A stretch of 59,603 nucleotides of DNA, taken from contig JAJZPM010000017.1 in NCBI GenBank assembly GCA_021811105.1, positions 1 through 59,603 of the forward strand. The letters are read 5' to 3'. The DNA is from Nitrospirota bacterium (GTDB lineage: Bacteria > Nitrospirota > Thermodesulfovibrionia > Thermodesulfovibrionales > UBA6898). The notes beneath the pieces were generated by a model that was given only the letters and a program-made list of their open reading frames with translations, did not search any database and was not told where the DNA came from. Of the stretch, positions 9,254 to 19,461 are shown one piece after another. The position numbers and the translations under genes were made by a program. The first letter of the stretch is position 1. The number at the start of each line of letters is the position of its first letter.

Positions 9254-9516
9254 GTCTCTCTACCTCCTCGTCATAATTTTTTTGTTTCTGAGGATAGACA
9301 ACGAAAAGAGTCTTCTATCCTTGCCCGAGCTTTTCTATTTATCGGCAATAATAGAAAAAGATTTAGTGTTCAGGAAAAGAGAGGGGCTTTTGCCTTAGTT
9401 CTGGGGGCCTTGGTCTTGCAGATTGATCTGCTAATATTGCATAGATTAATATTAATGGGTGACCCCTTTTTGGCGTATTTGAGCAGACGCATTTCTATTA
9501 ATAAGGAGAGAGCAGA

Positions 9517-9921
9517 ATGGAAGCTGTGAAGGTCGTCATTCGGTATCTCAATGGACGAATCATCAAAGGGTTCACGAATGATTTTTTTCCGAACAAGCCG
9601 GTTTTTCATCTCCGCCCGGCAGATAGCAAGCCTTCGGACAAGGGCGTCGAGATATCCGTGTCTGAGCTCAAGGCAATTTTCTTCGTGAAGGACTTCGCCG
9701 GCAATCCGCCCTATAACGAGAAGAAAGCGTTTGGCGGGGGGCCGCAAGCGTCCGGCCGCAGGGTGGAGGTGATCTTTTCCGACGGCGAGGTGCTTGTCGG
9801 CGTGACTTTGGGTTATGACCCGAACCGCATGGGCTTCTTCGTCACGCCGGTAGATCCTGACTCTAACAATCTGAGGGTTTTTGTGGTATCCAAGTCCATT
9901 GCGAGATTCAGGTATCTCTGA
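9517..9921 (+). CDS. Conserved hypothetical protein (DUF6982-like)
   Basis: This 134-residue soluble protein has two similar beta-rich halves. KVVIRYLNGRIIKGFTNDFF at the start is echoed by RRVEVIFSDGEVLVGVTLGY near residue 83, followed by FFVTPVDPDSNNLRVFVVS. This resembles a family recalled as DUF6982, common in Nitrospirota and Deltaproteobacteria; the assignment is from memory. The repeated V.(Y/F).(N/D)G.(I/V)..G pattern suggests duplication of one small beta domain. A strong RBS (AAGGAGAG) lies 8 bases before the ATG. The flanking genes are on the other strand, so it is a single-gene unit. Confidence 0.7.
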   Translation: MEAVKVVIRYLNGRIIKGFTNDFFPNKPVFHLRPADSKPSDKGVEISVSELKAIFFVKDFAGNPPYNEKKAFGGGPQASGRRVEVIFSDGEVLVGVTLGYDPNRMGFFVTPVDPDSNNLRVFVVSKSIARFRYL

Positions 9922-10004
9922 TATCCGCGGAGTCACCCACAGCTATTTCAAAGCTGATGACACAATGCTAAAGTACCTCGGTTGGCAGCCAGGCGGAAAG
10001 CGGC

Positions 10005-11882
10005 TCAGGCGCTGAAGGTATGTTCTCTCACGAAAGACAGTGCGGCGAGGAAGATGCCGTCGGCGTCGATCCCGTACTTCGTCTTCAGACTGCCGGGCTT
10101 GCCCTGCTCGATGAACTTGTCGCCGATACCGAGCCGCTTCACTTTCACGTGATTGATCTCCGCGTCTGACAGATATTCGATCACCGCCGACCCGAAACCT
10201 CCCTGAAGCACGTTCTCCTCGATCGTGACGATCCTCGGGACCCGCGACACAACCTCCCGGATCATCTCGCCGTCAATCGGTTTCACAAACCGTGCGTTGA
10301 TCACTGTGGCATTTACCCCCGCCTTTTCGAGCCGCTCCGCGGCGGTCAGCGCAGGCAGGACGCAACTGCCGAGTGCGATCAGCGCGATGTCTTCCCCTTC
10401 CCTCAATGTCTCCGACCGCCCGAGGCTGAGATCTTCACACGGCAGGTCTGCCTCAGGAACCTTCCCCCGCGGATAGCGTATAGCAGACGGTCCTTCATGC
10501 TTTACCGCAAATTCGAACATCTTTCTCATCTCGGCGGAGTCCTTCGGGGCCATCACGACGAGTTCGGGGATATGCCTGAGGTAGGAGACGTCGAAAAGCC
10601 CGTTATGAGTGGGACCGTCTTCTCCGACGATCCCGGCCCTGTCGATGGCAAAAATTACCGGAAGCTTTTGCAGGCAGACGTCGTGGATAATCTCATCGTA
10701 TCCGCGCTGCAAAAACGTCGAGTAAATCGCCACCACCGGCCTCAGGCCCCGCGTTGCGAGTCCAGCGGCGAAGGTCACCGCATGGGGTTCGGCAATCCCC
10801 ACGTCATAAAATCTGTCCGGATATTTTCCGGCAAAGCACTCCAGTCCAGTCCCCTCCTTCATCGCGGCCGAAACCGCGATGATCCGCCTGTCGTTCGCGG
10901 CGATGTCCGAAAGAACCTTCCCGAACGCGGCGCTGTATGTGGTCGCGCCATTCCCGCCTATCAGCGATCCTGTCTCGAGTTCGAACGGTCCTATCCCGTG
11001 GAAGACGCAGGGGTCCTTCTCCGAAAATTCGTATCCCTTTCCCTTCTTCGTGATCACGTGGACGAGTGTCGGCGAGGTCGACGGCTTTATCCGTTTCAGG
11101 GTGTCGATGAGAAGGTCGATATTGTGCCCGTCGATCGGGCCGACGTAATCGAACCCAAGCTCTTCAAAGAGCACGCCTGGCAGGATCAGTCCCTTGACCG
11201 ACTCTTCGAACTTCTGCGCAATCTTCGCCATCGGTGCGCCGAGTTTGGGGATACCTTCGAGAAAGGACTTCGTCTCCTTCTTGAACCTCCGGTAAAACTC
11301 GCCGGTGAGGATGCGGTTCATATACGCCGACAGCGCGCCGACGTTTTCGGAGATCGACATCTCGTTGTCGTTCAGGATCACGATCAGGTCCTTCTTCAGA
11401 TGTCCCGCGTGGTTCAGCCCTTCCAGCGCAAGTCCTCCGGTCAGCGCACCGTCCCCGATCACCGCGACGACCTTGAACTTCTCCCCGTTCTTGTCGCGTC
11501 CCTCTCTGATGCCGAGTGCCGCTGATATCGAGGTGGAGCTGTGGCCGGTGTTGAAGGCGTCGTGGACGCTCTCTTCGCGCTTGGGGAAGCCGGCGATGCC
11601 GCCTTCCTTCCTGATAGTGGGAAACGAATCTCTCCTGCCGGTGATCAGCTTATGGCCGTATGACTGGTGCCCCACGTCCCATACGATCTTGTCCTCCGGC
11701 GAGTTGAAGACATAGTGGAGGGCAAGCGTCAGCTCTATGACGCCGAGGTTCGAGGCGAGATGGCCGCCGTTGACCGAGACGGTCTGGATAATCGTCGTTC
11801 GCAGCTCTTTCGCCAGTTTCCGGAGTTCCTCCGGCTTGAGTTTCTTGATGTCGGACGGAGAGTTGATCGAATCGAGAATCAT
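10005..11882 (-). CDS. dxs: 1-deoxy-D-xylulose-5-phosphate synthase
   Basis: The cytoplasmic thiamine-diphosphate enzyme condenses pyruvate and glyceraldehyde 3-phosphate to DXP, the first step of the MEP isoprenoid pathway. The 625-residue length is normal. Visible features are GGHLASNLGVIELTLALHYV, VWDVGHQSYGHK (about 68-78), the ThDP/Mg motif GDGALTGG (143-150), the transketolase centre DRAGIVGEDGPTHNG, and a C-terminal transketolase domain. The ATG overlaps the TGA of ispA by one base (TGATG), so the two isoprenoid genes are coupled. Confidence 0.97.
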   Translation of the reverse strand: MILDSINSPSDIKKLKPEELRKLAKELRTTIIQTVSVNGGHLASNLGVIELTLALHYVFNSPEDKIVWDVGHQSYGHKLITGRRDSFPTIRKEGGIAGFPKREESVHDAFNTGHSSTSISAALGIREGRDKNGEKFKVVAVIGDGALTGGLALEGLNHAGHLKKDLIVILNDNEMSISENVGALSAYMNRILTGEFYRRFKKETKSFLEGIPKLGAPMAKIAQKFEESVKGLILPGVLFEELGFDYVGPIDGHNIDLLIDTLKRIKPSTSPTLVHVITKKGKGYEFSEKDPCVFHGIGPFELETGSLIGGNGATTYSAAFGKVLSDIAANDRRIIAVSAAMKEGTGLECFAGKYPDRFYDVGIAEPHAVTFAAGLATRGLRPVVAIYSTFLQRGYDEIIHDVCLQKLPVIFAIDRAGIVGEDGPTHNGLFDVSYLRHIPELVVMAPKDSAEMRKMFEFAVKHEGPSAIRYPRGKVPEADLPCEDLSLGRSETLREGEDIALIALGSCVLPALTAAERLEKAGVNATVINARFVKPIDGEMIREVVSRVPRIVTIEENVLQGGFGSAVIEYLSDAEINHVKVKRLGIGDKFIEQGKPGSLKTKYGIDADGIFLAALSFVREHTFSA

Positions 11883-12769
11883 CAGTTCCTCCTTGCCAGC
11901 AGATAGCGGGCGATCTCCCGAAGGGGGGCTGCCTCCGAAGAAAAAATATCGAGTGAAGAAAGCGCGTCAGTGACAAGATGCTCTGCGATCCCGCGGGACT
12001 GCTCCAGGCCGTACAGGCGGGGATACGTCATCTTGTTGATCTTCTCGTCAGAACCCACGGTCTTTCCAAGTTCCTCCGTCTTTCCCACTACATCAAGTAT
12101 ATCATCAACCACCTGAAATGCGTGCCCTATATTTTCACCGTAGCGCGTCAGCGCGTCGATCCTCTCTCCGCCGCTCCCCGAAAGGATGCCGCCGACCTTG
12201 ACGGATGCGCGGATCAGCGCCGCGGTCTTGTGCCGGTGGATGAACTGCAGCGTCTCGCCGTCCGGCTCCGCGTTCTCCGAAAGAATGTCCTGCACCTGGC
12301 CCGCCACCATGCCCTGTGCTCCGGAGGCCGACGCAATCTCCTTCGAAGCCTGAAGCAGGTCGTCTCCCCTGACGGAGGGGCAGAAGGAAGGGTCGGACAA
12401 TATGCAGAACGCCTCGGTCAGAAGCGCGTCGCCGGCGAGTATCGCGACCGCCTCGCCGAATACCTTGTGGTTAGTCGGCTTCCCCCGTCTCAGGTCATCG
12501 TCGTCCATCGCCGGGAGATCGTCATGGATCAGTGAATAGGTGTGGATGAGTTCGAGGGTCGCAGCATAAGGCACAATCTCCGCGCCCCTCCGGCCGCATG
12601 CCTCGTAAGCCGCCATCGCAAGAATGGGCCTGATCCTTTTTCCGCCGGCGAAGAGCGAGTAGAGCATCGCCTCCCGCAGCACCTCCGGTCTCCTCTGCTC
12701 CTTAAAATATCTCCGGAAAAAGGAATCTACAGACTCTTTTCTGTCCCTGAGATAGGTTTTTATGTCCAT
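11882..12769 (-). CDS. ispA: Geranyl/farnesyl diphosphate synthase (short-chain polyprenyl synthetase)
   Basis: The 295-residue trans-prenyltransferase elongates IPP/DMAPP. The first aspartate-rich motif is DDLPAMDDDDLRRGKPT (83-99), with the two-residue insertion (DDx4D) of bacterial FPP synthases; the second is DDILD near residue 217. AGGKRIRP at 41-48 binds IPP. It sits upstream of and overlaps dxs. A small xseB-type gene often found beside ispA is absent here. Confidence 0.94.
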   Translation of the reverse strand: MDIKTYLRDRKESVDSFFRRYFKEQRRPEVLREAMLYSLFAGGKRIRPILAMAAYEACGRRGAEIVPYAATLELIHTYSLIHDDLPAMDDDDLRRGKPTNHKVFGEAVAILAGDALLTEAFCILSDPSFCPSVRGDDLLQASKEIASASGAQGMVAGQVQDILSENAEPDGETLQFIHRHKTAALIRASVKVGGILSGSGGERIDALTRYGENIGHAFQVVDDILDVVGKTEELGKTVGSDEKINKMTYPRLYGLEQSRGIAEHLVTDALSSLDIFSSEAAPLREIARYLLARRN

Positions 12770-12793
12770 GTATGCACCAGGGCAATCGCCCGT

Positions 12794-14332
12794 TCATTCC
12801 CATTCGATTGTGCCGGGGGGCTTCGAGGTGATGTCGTAGACGACCCTGTTGACGCCCTTGACCTCGTTGATGATCCTGTTCGATATCCTGCCCAGCAACT
12901 CGTCGGGTATCTTCGCCCAGTCGGCAGTCATGCCGTCGAGGCTCGTCACGGCCCGCACCGCGACAACACTCTCATAGGTCCGCTCGTCCCCCATCACCCC
13001 GACGCTCTTTATCGGCAGTATGACGGCGAAGGCCTGCCAGATCTCCCTGTACAGACCGGCTGATTTTATCTCCTCCAGCACGATCGCGTCGGACTCCTTT
13101 AGTATGTCGAGCCTGTCCTCAGTGATCTCGCCGATGCACCTTATGGCAAGACCCGGCCCCGGGAATGGATGCCGCCAGCATATCTCCTCCGGCAGCCCGA
13201 GTTCCTCCCCCAGCACCCTCACCTCATCCTTGAACAGCTCACGGAGCGGCTCTATCAGTTTCAGCTTCATTACCTCGGGCAGTCCGCCCACGTTATGATG
13301 GCTCTTGATCACCGCCGAAGGTCCCTTGAAGGAGACGCTTTCGATCACGTCGGGATAGAGCGTCCCCTGCGCAAGGAATTCCGCATCCTCTATCTTTCTT
13401 GCCTCGTCCTCGAAGACCGAGATGAACTCGTTGCCGATGATCTTCCTCTTCCGCTCCGGTTCGGTCGCCCCGCTGAGTTTATCGAGAAATCTCTTCCTCG
13501 CGTCGACGTAAATCAGTCTGATATGGAAATGGTCCTCAAAGGTCCTCTTGACCTTCTCCGCCTCCCCTTTTCGCAGAAGACCGTTGTCGACGAAGATGCA
13601 GGTCAGCTTGTCGCCGACAGCCCTGTGCACCAGCAGGGCCACGACGGAAGAGTCCACCCCGCCGCTCAATGCGCAGATCACCTTTTTTGCACCGACCTTT
13701 TCACGGATGTCCGAGACCGACCAGTCGATGAAGGACGACATCTCCCACGTCGGCTTGCACCCGCAGATACCGAACACGAAATTATGCAGGATGCGGATGC
13801 CCTCATCGGTATGGACCACTTCGGGGTGAAACTGAAGGGCATAAAACCTTTTCTTCCTGTCCGCCATCACCGCCACCGGCGAATTGTCCGTATGGCCTAT
13901 CGCGGAAAAACCCCGGGGGAGAGCCTCGATCCTGTCTCCGTGGCTCATCCAGACCTTTGTCTTCGGAATGATGCCCCAGAGCAAATCCGCATCATCGTCA
14001 ACGAGAAGTTCGGCCCGTCCGTATTCCCTCTTTGCCGCCTTCGCGACCTTTCCCCCCAAGGTATGGGCCATCAGTTGCATCCCGTAGCATATCCCGAGCA
14101 CCGGCACCCCCAGGCCGAAGATCTCATCATCGGGAAGCGGCGCGCCATCGTCGTAGACGCTCGAAGGCCCTCCCGAGAGTATTATCCCCTTCGGACGGAA
14201 CTCCCGTATCTTTTCTATCGGCACGTTGAAGGGCAATATCTCCGAGTATACCTTGTTCTCCCTCACCCTGCGGGCGATGAGCTGCGTATACTGCGAACCG
14301 AAGTCGAGCACCAATATCCTGTCTTCATGCAT
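12794..14332 (-). CDS. guaA: GMP synthase (glutamine-hydrolysing)
   Basis: This enzyme makes GMP from XMP with ATP and glutamine. The 512 residues comprise an N-terminal class I glutamine amidotransferase domain (nucleophile C82 in GICYGMQ, with H169 and E171), an ATP pyrophosphatase domain with P-loop SGGVDSS (223-229), and the C-terminal dimerisation domain ending KPPGTIEWE, diagnostic for GuaA. It lies on the same strand as guaB, but the two are separated by a repeat element at 14390-14486. Confidence 0.97.
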   Translation of the reverse strand: MHEDRILVLDFGSQYTQLIARRVRENKVYSEILPFNVPIEKIREFRPKGIILSGGPSSVYDDGAPLPDDEIFGLGVPVLGICYGMQLMAHTLGGKVAKAAKREYGRAELLVDDDADLLWGIIPKTKVWMSHGDRIEALPRGFSAIGHTDNSPVAVMADRKKRFYALQFHPEVVHTDEGIRILHNFVFGICGCKPTWEMSSFIDWSVSDIREKVGAKKVICALSGGVDSSVVALLVHRAVGDKLTCIFVDNGLLRKGEAEKVKRTFEDHFHIRLIYVDARKRFLDKLSGATEPERKRKIIGNEFISVFEDEARKIEDAEFLAQGTLYPDVIESVSFKGPSAVIKSHHNVGGLPEVMKLKLIEPLRELFKDEVRVLGEELGLPEEICWRHPFPGPGLAIRCIGEITEDRLDILKESDAIVLEEIKSAGLYREIWQAFAVILPIKSVGVMGDERTYESVVAVRAVTSLDGMTADWAKIPDELLGRISNRIINEVKGVNRVVYDITSKPPGTIEWE

Positions 14333-14389
14333 GATTAAATAGAGTCTCCCGCCGCCGCGTTAATACAAGATTCACAGGCAAAACCCAGT

Positions 14390-14486
14390 GTCTGTCATTC
14401 CCGCGAAGGCGGGAATCCAGCCCCCTGTATTCCCCTCAGCAAAGGAAACGACGCTGGATGCCGGATCGAGTCCGGCATGACGGACA
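14390..14486. repeat. Intergenic inverted repeat of the CATTCCCGCGAAGGCGGGAAT type
   Basis: The outer arms are GTCATTCC and GGCATGAC. The left part contains the hairpin CCCGCGAAGGCGGG, and the inner arms are AATCCAG and CTGGAT, followed by the second hairpin CCGGATCGAGTCCGG. This bipartite REP/MITE-like design is widespread in proteobacterial and related genomes. It sits between guaB and guaA. Confidence 0.8.
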
Positions 14487-14521
14487 TGGCTTTGCATCTG
14501 CCGTAACCAATGACGTCTTTG

Positions 14522-15979
14522 TCACCATTCGGGTCTGTAGTTCGGCGCTTCCTTCGTAATGATGACGTCGTGGACATGGCTCTCCCTCAGGCCCGCGTTG
14601 GTAATGCTGATGAACTTCGCCTTTCTCTTGAGCTCCGCAAGGTTCTTCGCACCGCAGTACCCCATGCCCGACCGGAGACCGCCCATGAGCTGATGCACGC
14701 TCTGCGCGAGAGTACCCTTGTAAGGCACCCTTCCCTCGACGCCTTCCGGCACCAGTTTTTTCGTCTCGACACCCTCCTGCTGATAGCGGTCTTTTGCGCC
14801 CTGTTCCATGGCGCCGATGGAGCCCATGCCCCGGTACACCTTGTAACTCCTTCCCTGATAAAGGACCACTTCCCCCGGGGATTCGTCCACCCCCGCGAAA
14901 AGGCTCCCGATCATCACCGCGTCCGCCCCGGCGGCAAGCGCCTTCGTGATATCGCCGGAATACTTGATCCCGCCGTCGGCGATAAGGGGGATCTTGTACT
15001 TCTTGGCAACCGCATAGCAGTCCCTGATCGCAGTAAGCTGAGGCACTCCCGCGCCGGCTACGATCCTCGTCGTGCAGATAGAACCGGGGCCGATACCGAT
15101 CTTCACGGCATCCGCGCCCGCCTTGATGAGGTCGAGTGTCCCTTCGGCAGTCGCCACATTGCCCGCGACGACTTCTATGCCGAATTTCTTCTTGATCGAA
15201 CGGAGCGTCACCATAACGGACTTCGAGTGACCGTGCGCCGTATCGATTACGACCAGGTCAACGCCCGCGTTCACGAGCAGTTCGACCCTGTACATCGTAT
15301 CTTCTCCGGTGCCGACCGCGGCGCCGACCATCAGGCGGCCGAGTTTGTCTTTGCATGAATTCGGGTACTTCCTCCTCTTCTCGATGTCCTTTATCGTGAT
15401 GAGTCCTTTCAGCCTGAATTCCCTATCGACGATCGGCAGTTTTTCTATCTTGTACTTGTTCAGGAGTCCCTTCGCCTCTTCGAGCGTCGTGCCGACACCG
15501 GCGGTGATGAGGCGCTCCTTCGTCATGACCTCCGAGACTTTTCTGCTCAATTTCGTCTCGAACCTCAGGTCCCTGTTCGTCAGAATGCCTGTAAGTTTCC
15601 CGTTGACGGTGACCGGCACGCCCGAAATCTTGTATCTCTCCATAAGCGCCACCGCCTCGGATATCGGCGCATCAGGGGAGACGGTGATAGGATCGATGAT
15701 CATCCCGCTCTCCGACTTCTTCACCTTGTCAATTTCGAGGGCCTGTTTTTCGGGGTTAATCGCCCGATGGACGATCCCTATTCCGCCTTCCCTGGCAACA
15801 GCGATCGCCATATTTGCGTCCGTAACCGTGTCCATGGCGGAGCTCAGAATGGGTATATTGATCCGTATCCTGCCCGTAAGCCTGGCATGGACGTCAACGC
15901 TGTTGGGCAGCACTTCGGATTTGGCGGGCAACAACAGGACATCATCGAAGGTCAAACCTACTTTTATGTTCTCAGACAT
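14522..15979 (-). CDS. guaB: Inosine-5'-monophosphate dehydrogenase
   Basis: NAD-dependent oxidation of IMP to XMP, the committed step to GMP. The 485-residue protein has the (beta/alpha)8 barrel with catalytic Cys302 in GSICTTR, the IMP phosphate loop, VAGNVAT, and a regulatory pair of CBS domains inserted at about 93-205. The C-terminal flap carries VEGRVPYKG. The RBS AGGAG lies 7 bases before the ATG. A TTGCTT-N18-TAAAAT promoter candidate lies at 16004-16033, divergent from the cytochrome promoter. Confidence 0.97.
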   Translation of the reverse strand: MSENIKVGLTFDDVLLLPAKSEVLPNSVDVHARLTGRIRINIPILSSAMDTVTDANMAIAVAREGGIGIVHRAINPEKQALEIDKVKKSESGMIIDPITVSPDAPISEAVALMERYKISGVPVTVNGKLTGILTNRDLRFETKLSRKVSEVMTKERLITAGVGTTLEEAKGLLNKYKIEKLPIVDREFRLKGLITIKDIEKRRKYPNSCKDKLGRLMVGAAVGTGEDTMYRVELLVNAGVDLVVIDTAHGHSKSVMVTLRSIKKKFGIEVVAGNVATAEGTLDLIKAGADAVKIGIGPGSICTTRIVAGAGVPQLTAIRDCYAVAKKYKIPLIADGGIKYSGDITKALAAGADAVMIGSLFAGVDESPGEVVLYQGRSYKVYRGMGSIGAMEQGAKDRYQQEGVETKKLVPEGVEGRVPYKGTLAQSVHQLMGGLRSGMGYCGAKNLAELKRKAKFISITNAGLRESHVHDVIITKEAPNYRPEW

Positions 15980-16003
15980 GCCGTTCTCCTGAATTTTCTA
16001 AAA

Positions 16004-16033
16004 ATTTTAACACGTTGCGATTTAAGAAAGCAA
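16004..16033 (-). promoter_or_regulatory. Candidate sigma70 promoter of guaB
   Basis: On the minus strand, TTGCTT (16028-16033) and TAAAAT (16004-16009) are separated by 18 bases, a short distance upstream of the guaB start. The match is moderate; location and spacing support it. Confidence 0.45.
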
Positions 16034-16056
16034 TGAACGCCCCCTTTTTTTTCTGC

Positions 16057-16085
16057 TTGACAGCCTGTTTTTTTTGCATTATAGT
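16057..16085 (+). promoter_or_regulatory. Strong sigma70-type promoter for the triheme cytochrome gene
   Basis: A perfect -35 TTGACA (16057-16062) is followed by exactly 17 bases and TATAGT (16080-16085). Predicted transcription starts near 16092, leaving a 5' leader of about 115 bases before the ATG at 16209. Confidence 0.75.
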
Positions 16086-16208
16086 GTGGACAGAGAACGC
16101 AGCTTTCCGGCTTTTACATTAGTGACCCGTTCCTGTTACAATATCGCCTGCGTATGTTGATTCCTGTTTTTCAGGACTAATGATTCCATTACGAAAGGGG
16201 GTGAAGAG

Positions 16209-16514
16209 ATGAGGATAGTAACACTGATACTGACAGTATTCATCGCATTGGCATTTGTGGGCAGTGCACTCGCAGTGCCGGCGGGCAAGACCGTCGAATT
16301 CAAGGACGGCGCTATGGGCAAAGTCATTTTTGACGGCAAGGTGCATGCAGACAAAGGTCTCAAGTGCAATGACTGCCATACCAAGATCTTCCCGATGAAA
16401 AAGACCGAGCTTAAGATGTCGGAGATGAACGAAGGGAAAGAGTGCGGCGCATGTCATAACGGCGAGAAGGCATTCAGCGTCAAGAAAGACTGCGGGAAGT
16501 GCCATAAGAAGTAA
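16209..16514 (+). CDS. Small periplasmic triheme cytochrome c (c7/c3 type)
   Basis: The precursor is 101 residues, with a signal peptide at 1-22 (cleaved near ALA). The mature chain of about 79 residues carries three CxxCH heme sites at 53-57 (CNDCH), 79-83 (CGACH) and 95-99 (CGKCH), with H46 and other His residues as possible axial ligands. Size and heme count match the three-heme c7 (PpcA-like) class of periplasmic electron carriers in metal- and sulfur-reducing bacteria. The spacing between hemes 1 and 2 is short. The gene stands alone, with a near-consensus promoter, RBS GGGGGTGAAGAG and a strong terminator, which suggests high expression. Redox partner unknown. Confidence 0.88.
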   Translation: MRIVTLILTVFIALAFVGSALAVPAGKTVEFKDGAMGKVIFDGKVHADKGLKCNDCHTKIFPMKKTELKMSEMNEGKECGACHNGEKAFSVKKDCGKCHKK

Positions 16515-16534
16515 TAGCCCTTTTTGTTTTCTTT

Positions 16535-16574
16535 AAAAAAGAAAGGCCGGATTTTATCCGGCCTTTCTTTTTTT
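16535..16574. terminator. Bidirectional rho-independent terminator
   Basis: The stem GAAAGGCCGG / CCGGCCTTTC has a short ATTTTAT loop. It is flanked by an A-run on the left and a T-run on the right, so it can end both the cytochrome transcript (+) and the ilvE transcript (-). Confidence 0.92.
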
Positions 16575-16588
16575 CTATGGAAGCCCTC

Positions 16589-17503
16589 TTAGATCCGTGT
16601 CAGCCATGAGGCGTACTTTTTGTTCCGCCCCTTTACTACGTCAAAAAAGACCGACTGCAGCTTTTCGGTGATCTTCCCGCGTTTTCCGCTGCCGACCTTC
16701 CTGCCGTCGACCTCCCTGATCGGCGTCACCTCGGCGGCGGTCCCGGTAAAGAACGCCTCATCCGAAATGTAGAGTTCGTCCCTCGTGAAGCGCTCCTCGA
16801 TCACCGGTATCTTTTGGTCTTTCGCGATCTGTATGACGCTTTCCCTCGTAATCCCTTCCAGGATGGAGGTCAGCGGCGTAGTCTTGATACGTCCGTCCCT
16901 GACGATGAATACGTTCTCTCCGCTGCCTTCCGATACATACCCCTCGGTGTCGAGCATGAGCGCCTCGTCATACCCGCAGGCTATCGCCTCTTTCTTGGCG
17001 ATCTGGGAGTTGACATAATAACCGCAGACCTTCCCTCTCGTCATGTCCACGTTGACATGGTGCCTCGTGAAAGAAGACACCTTAACCCTGATGCCGTTTC
17101 TGATCCCCTCGTCGCCGAGGTACGCGCCCCACGGCCAGACCGCGATCGAAACCCTGACCGGATTGTCTTTAGGATACAACCCCATTGCCCCGTAGCCTAT
17201 ATAAACGAGCGGCCTGATGTAGCATTCCCGTATCTTATTCACCCTGACGGTTTCGATGATCGCCGATGCGATCTCCTTGCGTGAAAAAGGCATTTCCATC
17301 ATGAAGATGTGCGCCGAGTCGAAGAGCCGCTCGACATGCTCCTGAAGACGGAAGATGGCCGAGCCCTTATCGGTCCTGTAGCATCGTATCCCCTCGAACA
17401 CCCCAAGACCGTAATGGAGGGTGTGGGTGAGCACATGGACGTTTGCATCGTCCCAGCCGACGAACCTTCCGTCCATCCATATCTTTTTCGTTTTTTCGAT
17501 CAT
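16589..17503 (-). CDS. ilvE: Branched-chain amino acid aminotransferase
   Basis: This PLP fold-type IV transaminase interconverts valine, leucine and isoleucine with their 2-keto acids. It has 304 residues. The N-terminal motif is [20 protein letters not shown], the substrate-side segment is [11 protein letters not shown], and the PLP lysine is K158 in [29 protein letters not shown] and LEGITRESV follow in the normal order. A TTGACA-N18-TTTAAT promoter at 17512-17541 places the transcript start almost at the ATG, so the mRNA is probably leaderless. It shares a bidirectional terminator with the cytochrome gene. Confidence 0.94.
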   Translation of the reverse strand: MIEKTKKIWMDGRFVGWDDANVHVLTHTLHYGLGVFEGIRCYRTDKGSAIFRLQEHVERLFDSAHIFMMEMPFSRKEIASAIIETVRVNKIRECYIRPLVYIGYGAMGLYPKDNPVRVSIAVWPWGAYLGDEGIRNGIRVKVSSFTRHHVNVDMTRGKVCGYYVNSQIAKKEAIACGYDEALMLDTEGYVSEGSGENVFIVRDGRIKTTPLTSILEGITRESVIQIAKDQKIPVIEERFTRDELYISDEAFFTGTAAEVTPIREVDGRKVGSGKRGKITEKLQSVFFDVVKGRNKKYASWLTRI

Positions 17504-17511
17504 GGCGTTAT

Positions 17512-17541
17512 ATTAAAGCAATACCGTCCATTCCCTGTCAA
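17512..17541 (-). promoter_or_regulatory. Candidate ilvE promoter giving a near-leaderless mRNA
   Basis: On the minus strand, TTGACA (17536-17541), an 18-base spacer and TTTAAT (17512-17517) end 8 bases before the ATG at 17503. Transcription would begin about two bases from the start codon. Confidence 0.55.
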
Positions 17542-17688
17542 TAAATTTCGGAGATGATACTGTGCAACTTTGCACCGGCTTTGGTAAAATTAATGCTGCT
17601 GCATGCTTCCTCCGGATGCGCCCCGAAATATTCAGAAGGCATTCGGCAGGCGGAATAAACACAAGCGGAAAGCAGGCAAGGAGATACT

Positions 17689-19461
17689 GTGACTTCGATA
17701 TCCATGATCGGGAAACTGACGACTATGTTCTCACGGGCCTTTGAGTCATGCGGGCTTGATCCCCGGCTCAGCAGGGTCATTATTTCCGACAGGCCCGATT
17801 TAGGCCAGTTTCAATGCAACGGCGCGCTCGCTGCCGCCCGGTCGGAAAAGAAAAACCCCAAGGCTATTGCCGAGGCGGTCATAGAGGCGCTGCAAGACAG
17901 ACAAATATTTTCCGATATATCCATAGCCGGTGCCGGCTTCATCAACCTCACCCTTACCGATGCATTCCTGGCCTCCCATATGGAAGAAATGGCTGGTGAC
18001 GACCGCTTAGGTTGCGCAAAGACGTCGCAACCCAGGAACGTTGTCATCGATTTCGGCGGGCCGAATGTTGCAAAGCCTATGCATGTCGGCCATCTCCGTT
18101 CGACGATAATAGGCGGTTGCCTGCAGAGACTTCTCCGCTTCACGGGTGAAAACGTCACAAGCGACATTCACCTCGGAGACTGGGGCCTCCAGATGGGAAT
18201 GCTCATATGCGAGCTCAGGCGCAGGCAGCCTGAACTTCCGTACTTCGACGTTTCCTATGCCGGCCCGTACCCGGATAAGACGCCGGTGACCATAGACGAC
18301 CTGGAGGAGATGTATCCGGTTGCGTCGGCCCGCTGTAAAGGCGACGAGAAAGAGATGGAAGCGGCGCGGACGGCGACAGCAGAGCTTCAACAGGGACGGC
18401 CCGGCTATCGCGCGCTCTGGAACCATTTCGTGAACGTGTCCGTCAACGCCTTGAAGGACGATTTCGGAAAGCTCGGCGTATCCTTCGATCTCTGGAGGGG
18501 CGAGAGCTATTATAACGACCGGCTTCCCGGAATGATCGAACAACTGAAGGAAAGAGGCCACGCCCGGGTAAGCGAAGGGGCGGTCGTAATACCGGTCTCT
18601 TCCCCTTCCGACAAGAAGGAGGTACCACCGCTGATCCTCGAAAAATCCGAAGGAGGCTACTTATACGGGACCACTGATCTGGCGACGATCGAAGAGCGGA
18701 CCGGCGAACTGCACGCAGATCTGGTCCTTTATGTCGTAGACAAGCGTCAGCACCTGCATTTCGAGCAGGTCTTCCGCGCCGCGCGTATTGTCTCATTCGC
18801 CCGCAACGCAGGACTGGAACATATCGCATTCGGTACGATGAACGGTCCGGACGGAAAACCTTTCAAGACAAGGGCAGGCGGGGTGATGAAATTAAAAGAC
18901 CTGATTTCCATGGTGACCGAAAACGCCTTGGTCAGGATGCGGGAGAACCGCATCGCTGAAGATTTTGACGAGGCCGAGCGGCAGGGTATCGCGCGCCAGG
19001 TGGGGATTGCGACGCTGAAGTTTGCCGATCTGGGCAATCACCGGACGTCCGATTACGTCTTCGATGTCGCAAGCTTTTCAAGGTTCGAGGGCCGGACCGG
19101 CCCCTATCTACTTTATACGGCCGTCAGGATCAAATCCATCCTGCGCAAGGCGAAGGATGAAGGCCTGAACCCGGGGCCGATTCTGGCGCCCACCGTCCCC
19201 GTCGAACGGGAACTGATGCTCAATCTCTCGTGGCTCCCTGAAAAAATCAGGAACGCCTCCGCCGAACGCTCCCCGAATTATCTCTGCGACTTCGTCTACA
19301 CCCTCGCGCAGGTATTCAGCCGGTTCTATCAGCAGTGCCACATCCTGAGTGAGAAGGACCCTGCCGTCCAATCATCCTGGCTAGCTCTGTCGCAGCTCTG
19401 TCTTAGTGAGCTTGAGCTTGTACTTTCTCTGCTGGGGATGAATGTTCCCGAAAGGATGTAG
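17689..19461 (+). CDS. argS: Arginyl-tRNA synthetase
   Basis: This class I synthetase charges tRNA-Arg. The 590-residue protein has the N-terminal Add-1 domain (about 10-100, with DRPDLGQFQCNGALAAA), the HIGH motif as HVGH (132-135) preceded by DFGGPNVAKPM, and LGDWGLQMG. The KMSK region is degenerate (PFKTRAGGVMKL), as is common in ArgRS, and a C-terminal DALR anticodon domain ends in LGMNVPERM. The GTG start is supported by RBS AAGGAG. The TAG stop directly abuts a GTAGGGGC-family palindrome. Confidence 0.96.
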   Translation: MTSISMIGKLTTMFSRAFESCGLDPRLSRVIISDRPDLGQFQCNGALAAARSEKKNPKAIAEAVIEALQDRQIFSDISIAGAGFINLTLTDAFLASHMEEMAGDDRLGCAKTSQPRNVVIDFGGPNVAKPMHVGHLRSTIIGGCLQRLLRFTGENVTSDIHLGDWGLQMGMLICELRRRQPELPYFDVSYAGPYPDKTPVTIDDLEEMYPVASARCKGDEKEMEAARTATAELQQGRPGYRALWNHFVNVSVNALKDDFGKLGVSFDLWRGESYYNDRLPGMIEQLKERGHARVSEGAVVIPVSSPSDKKEVPPLILEKSEGGYLYGTTDLATIEERTGELHADLVLYVVDKRQHLHFEQVFRAARIVSFARNAGLEHIAFGTMNGPDGKPFKTRAGGVMKLKDLISMVTENALVRMRENRIAEDFDEAERQGIARQVGIATLKFADLGNHRTSDYVFDVASFSRFEGRTGPYLLYTAVRIKSILRKAKDEGLNPGPILAPTVPVERELMLNLSWLPEKIRNASAERSPNYLCDFVYTLAQVFSRFYQQCHILSEKDPAVQSSWLALSQLCLSELELVLSLLGMNVPERM

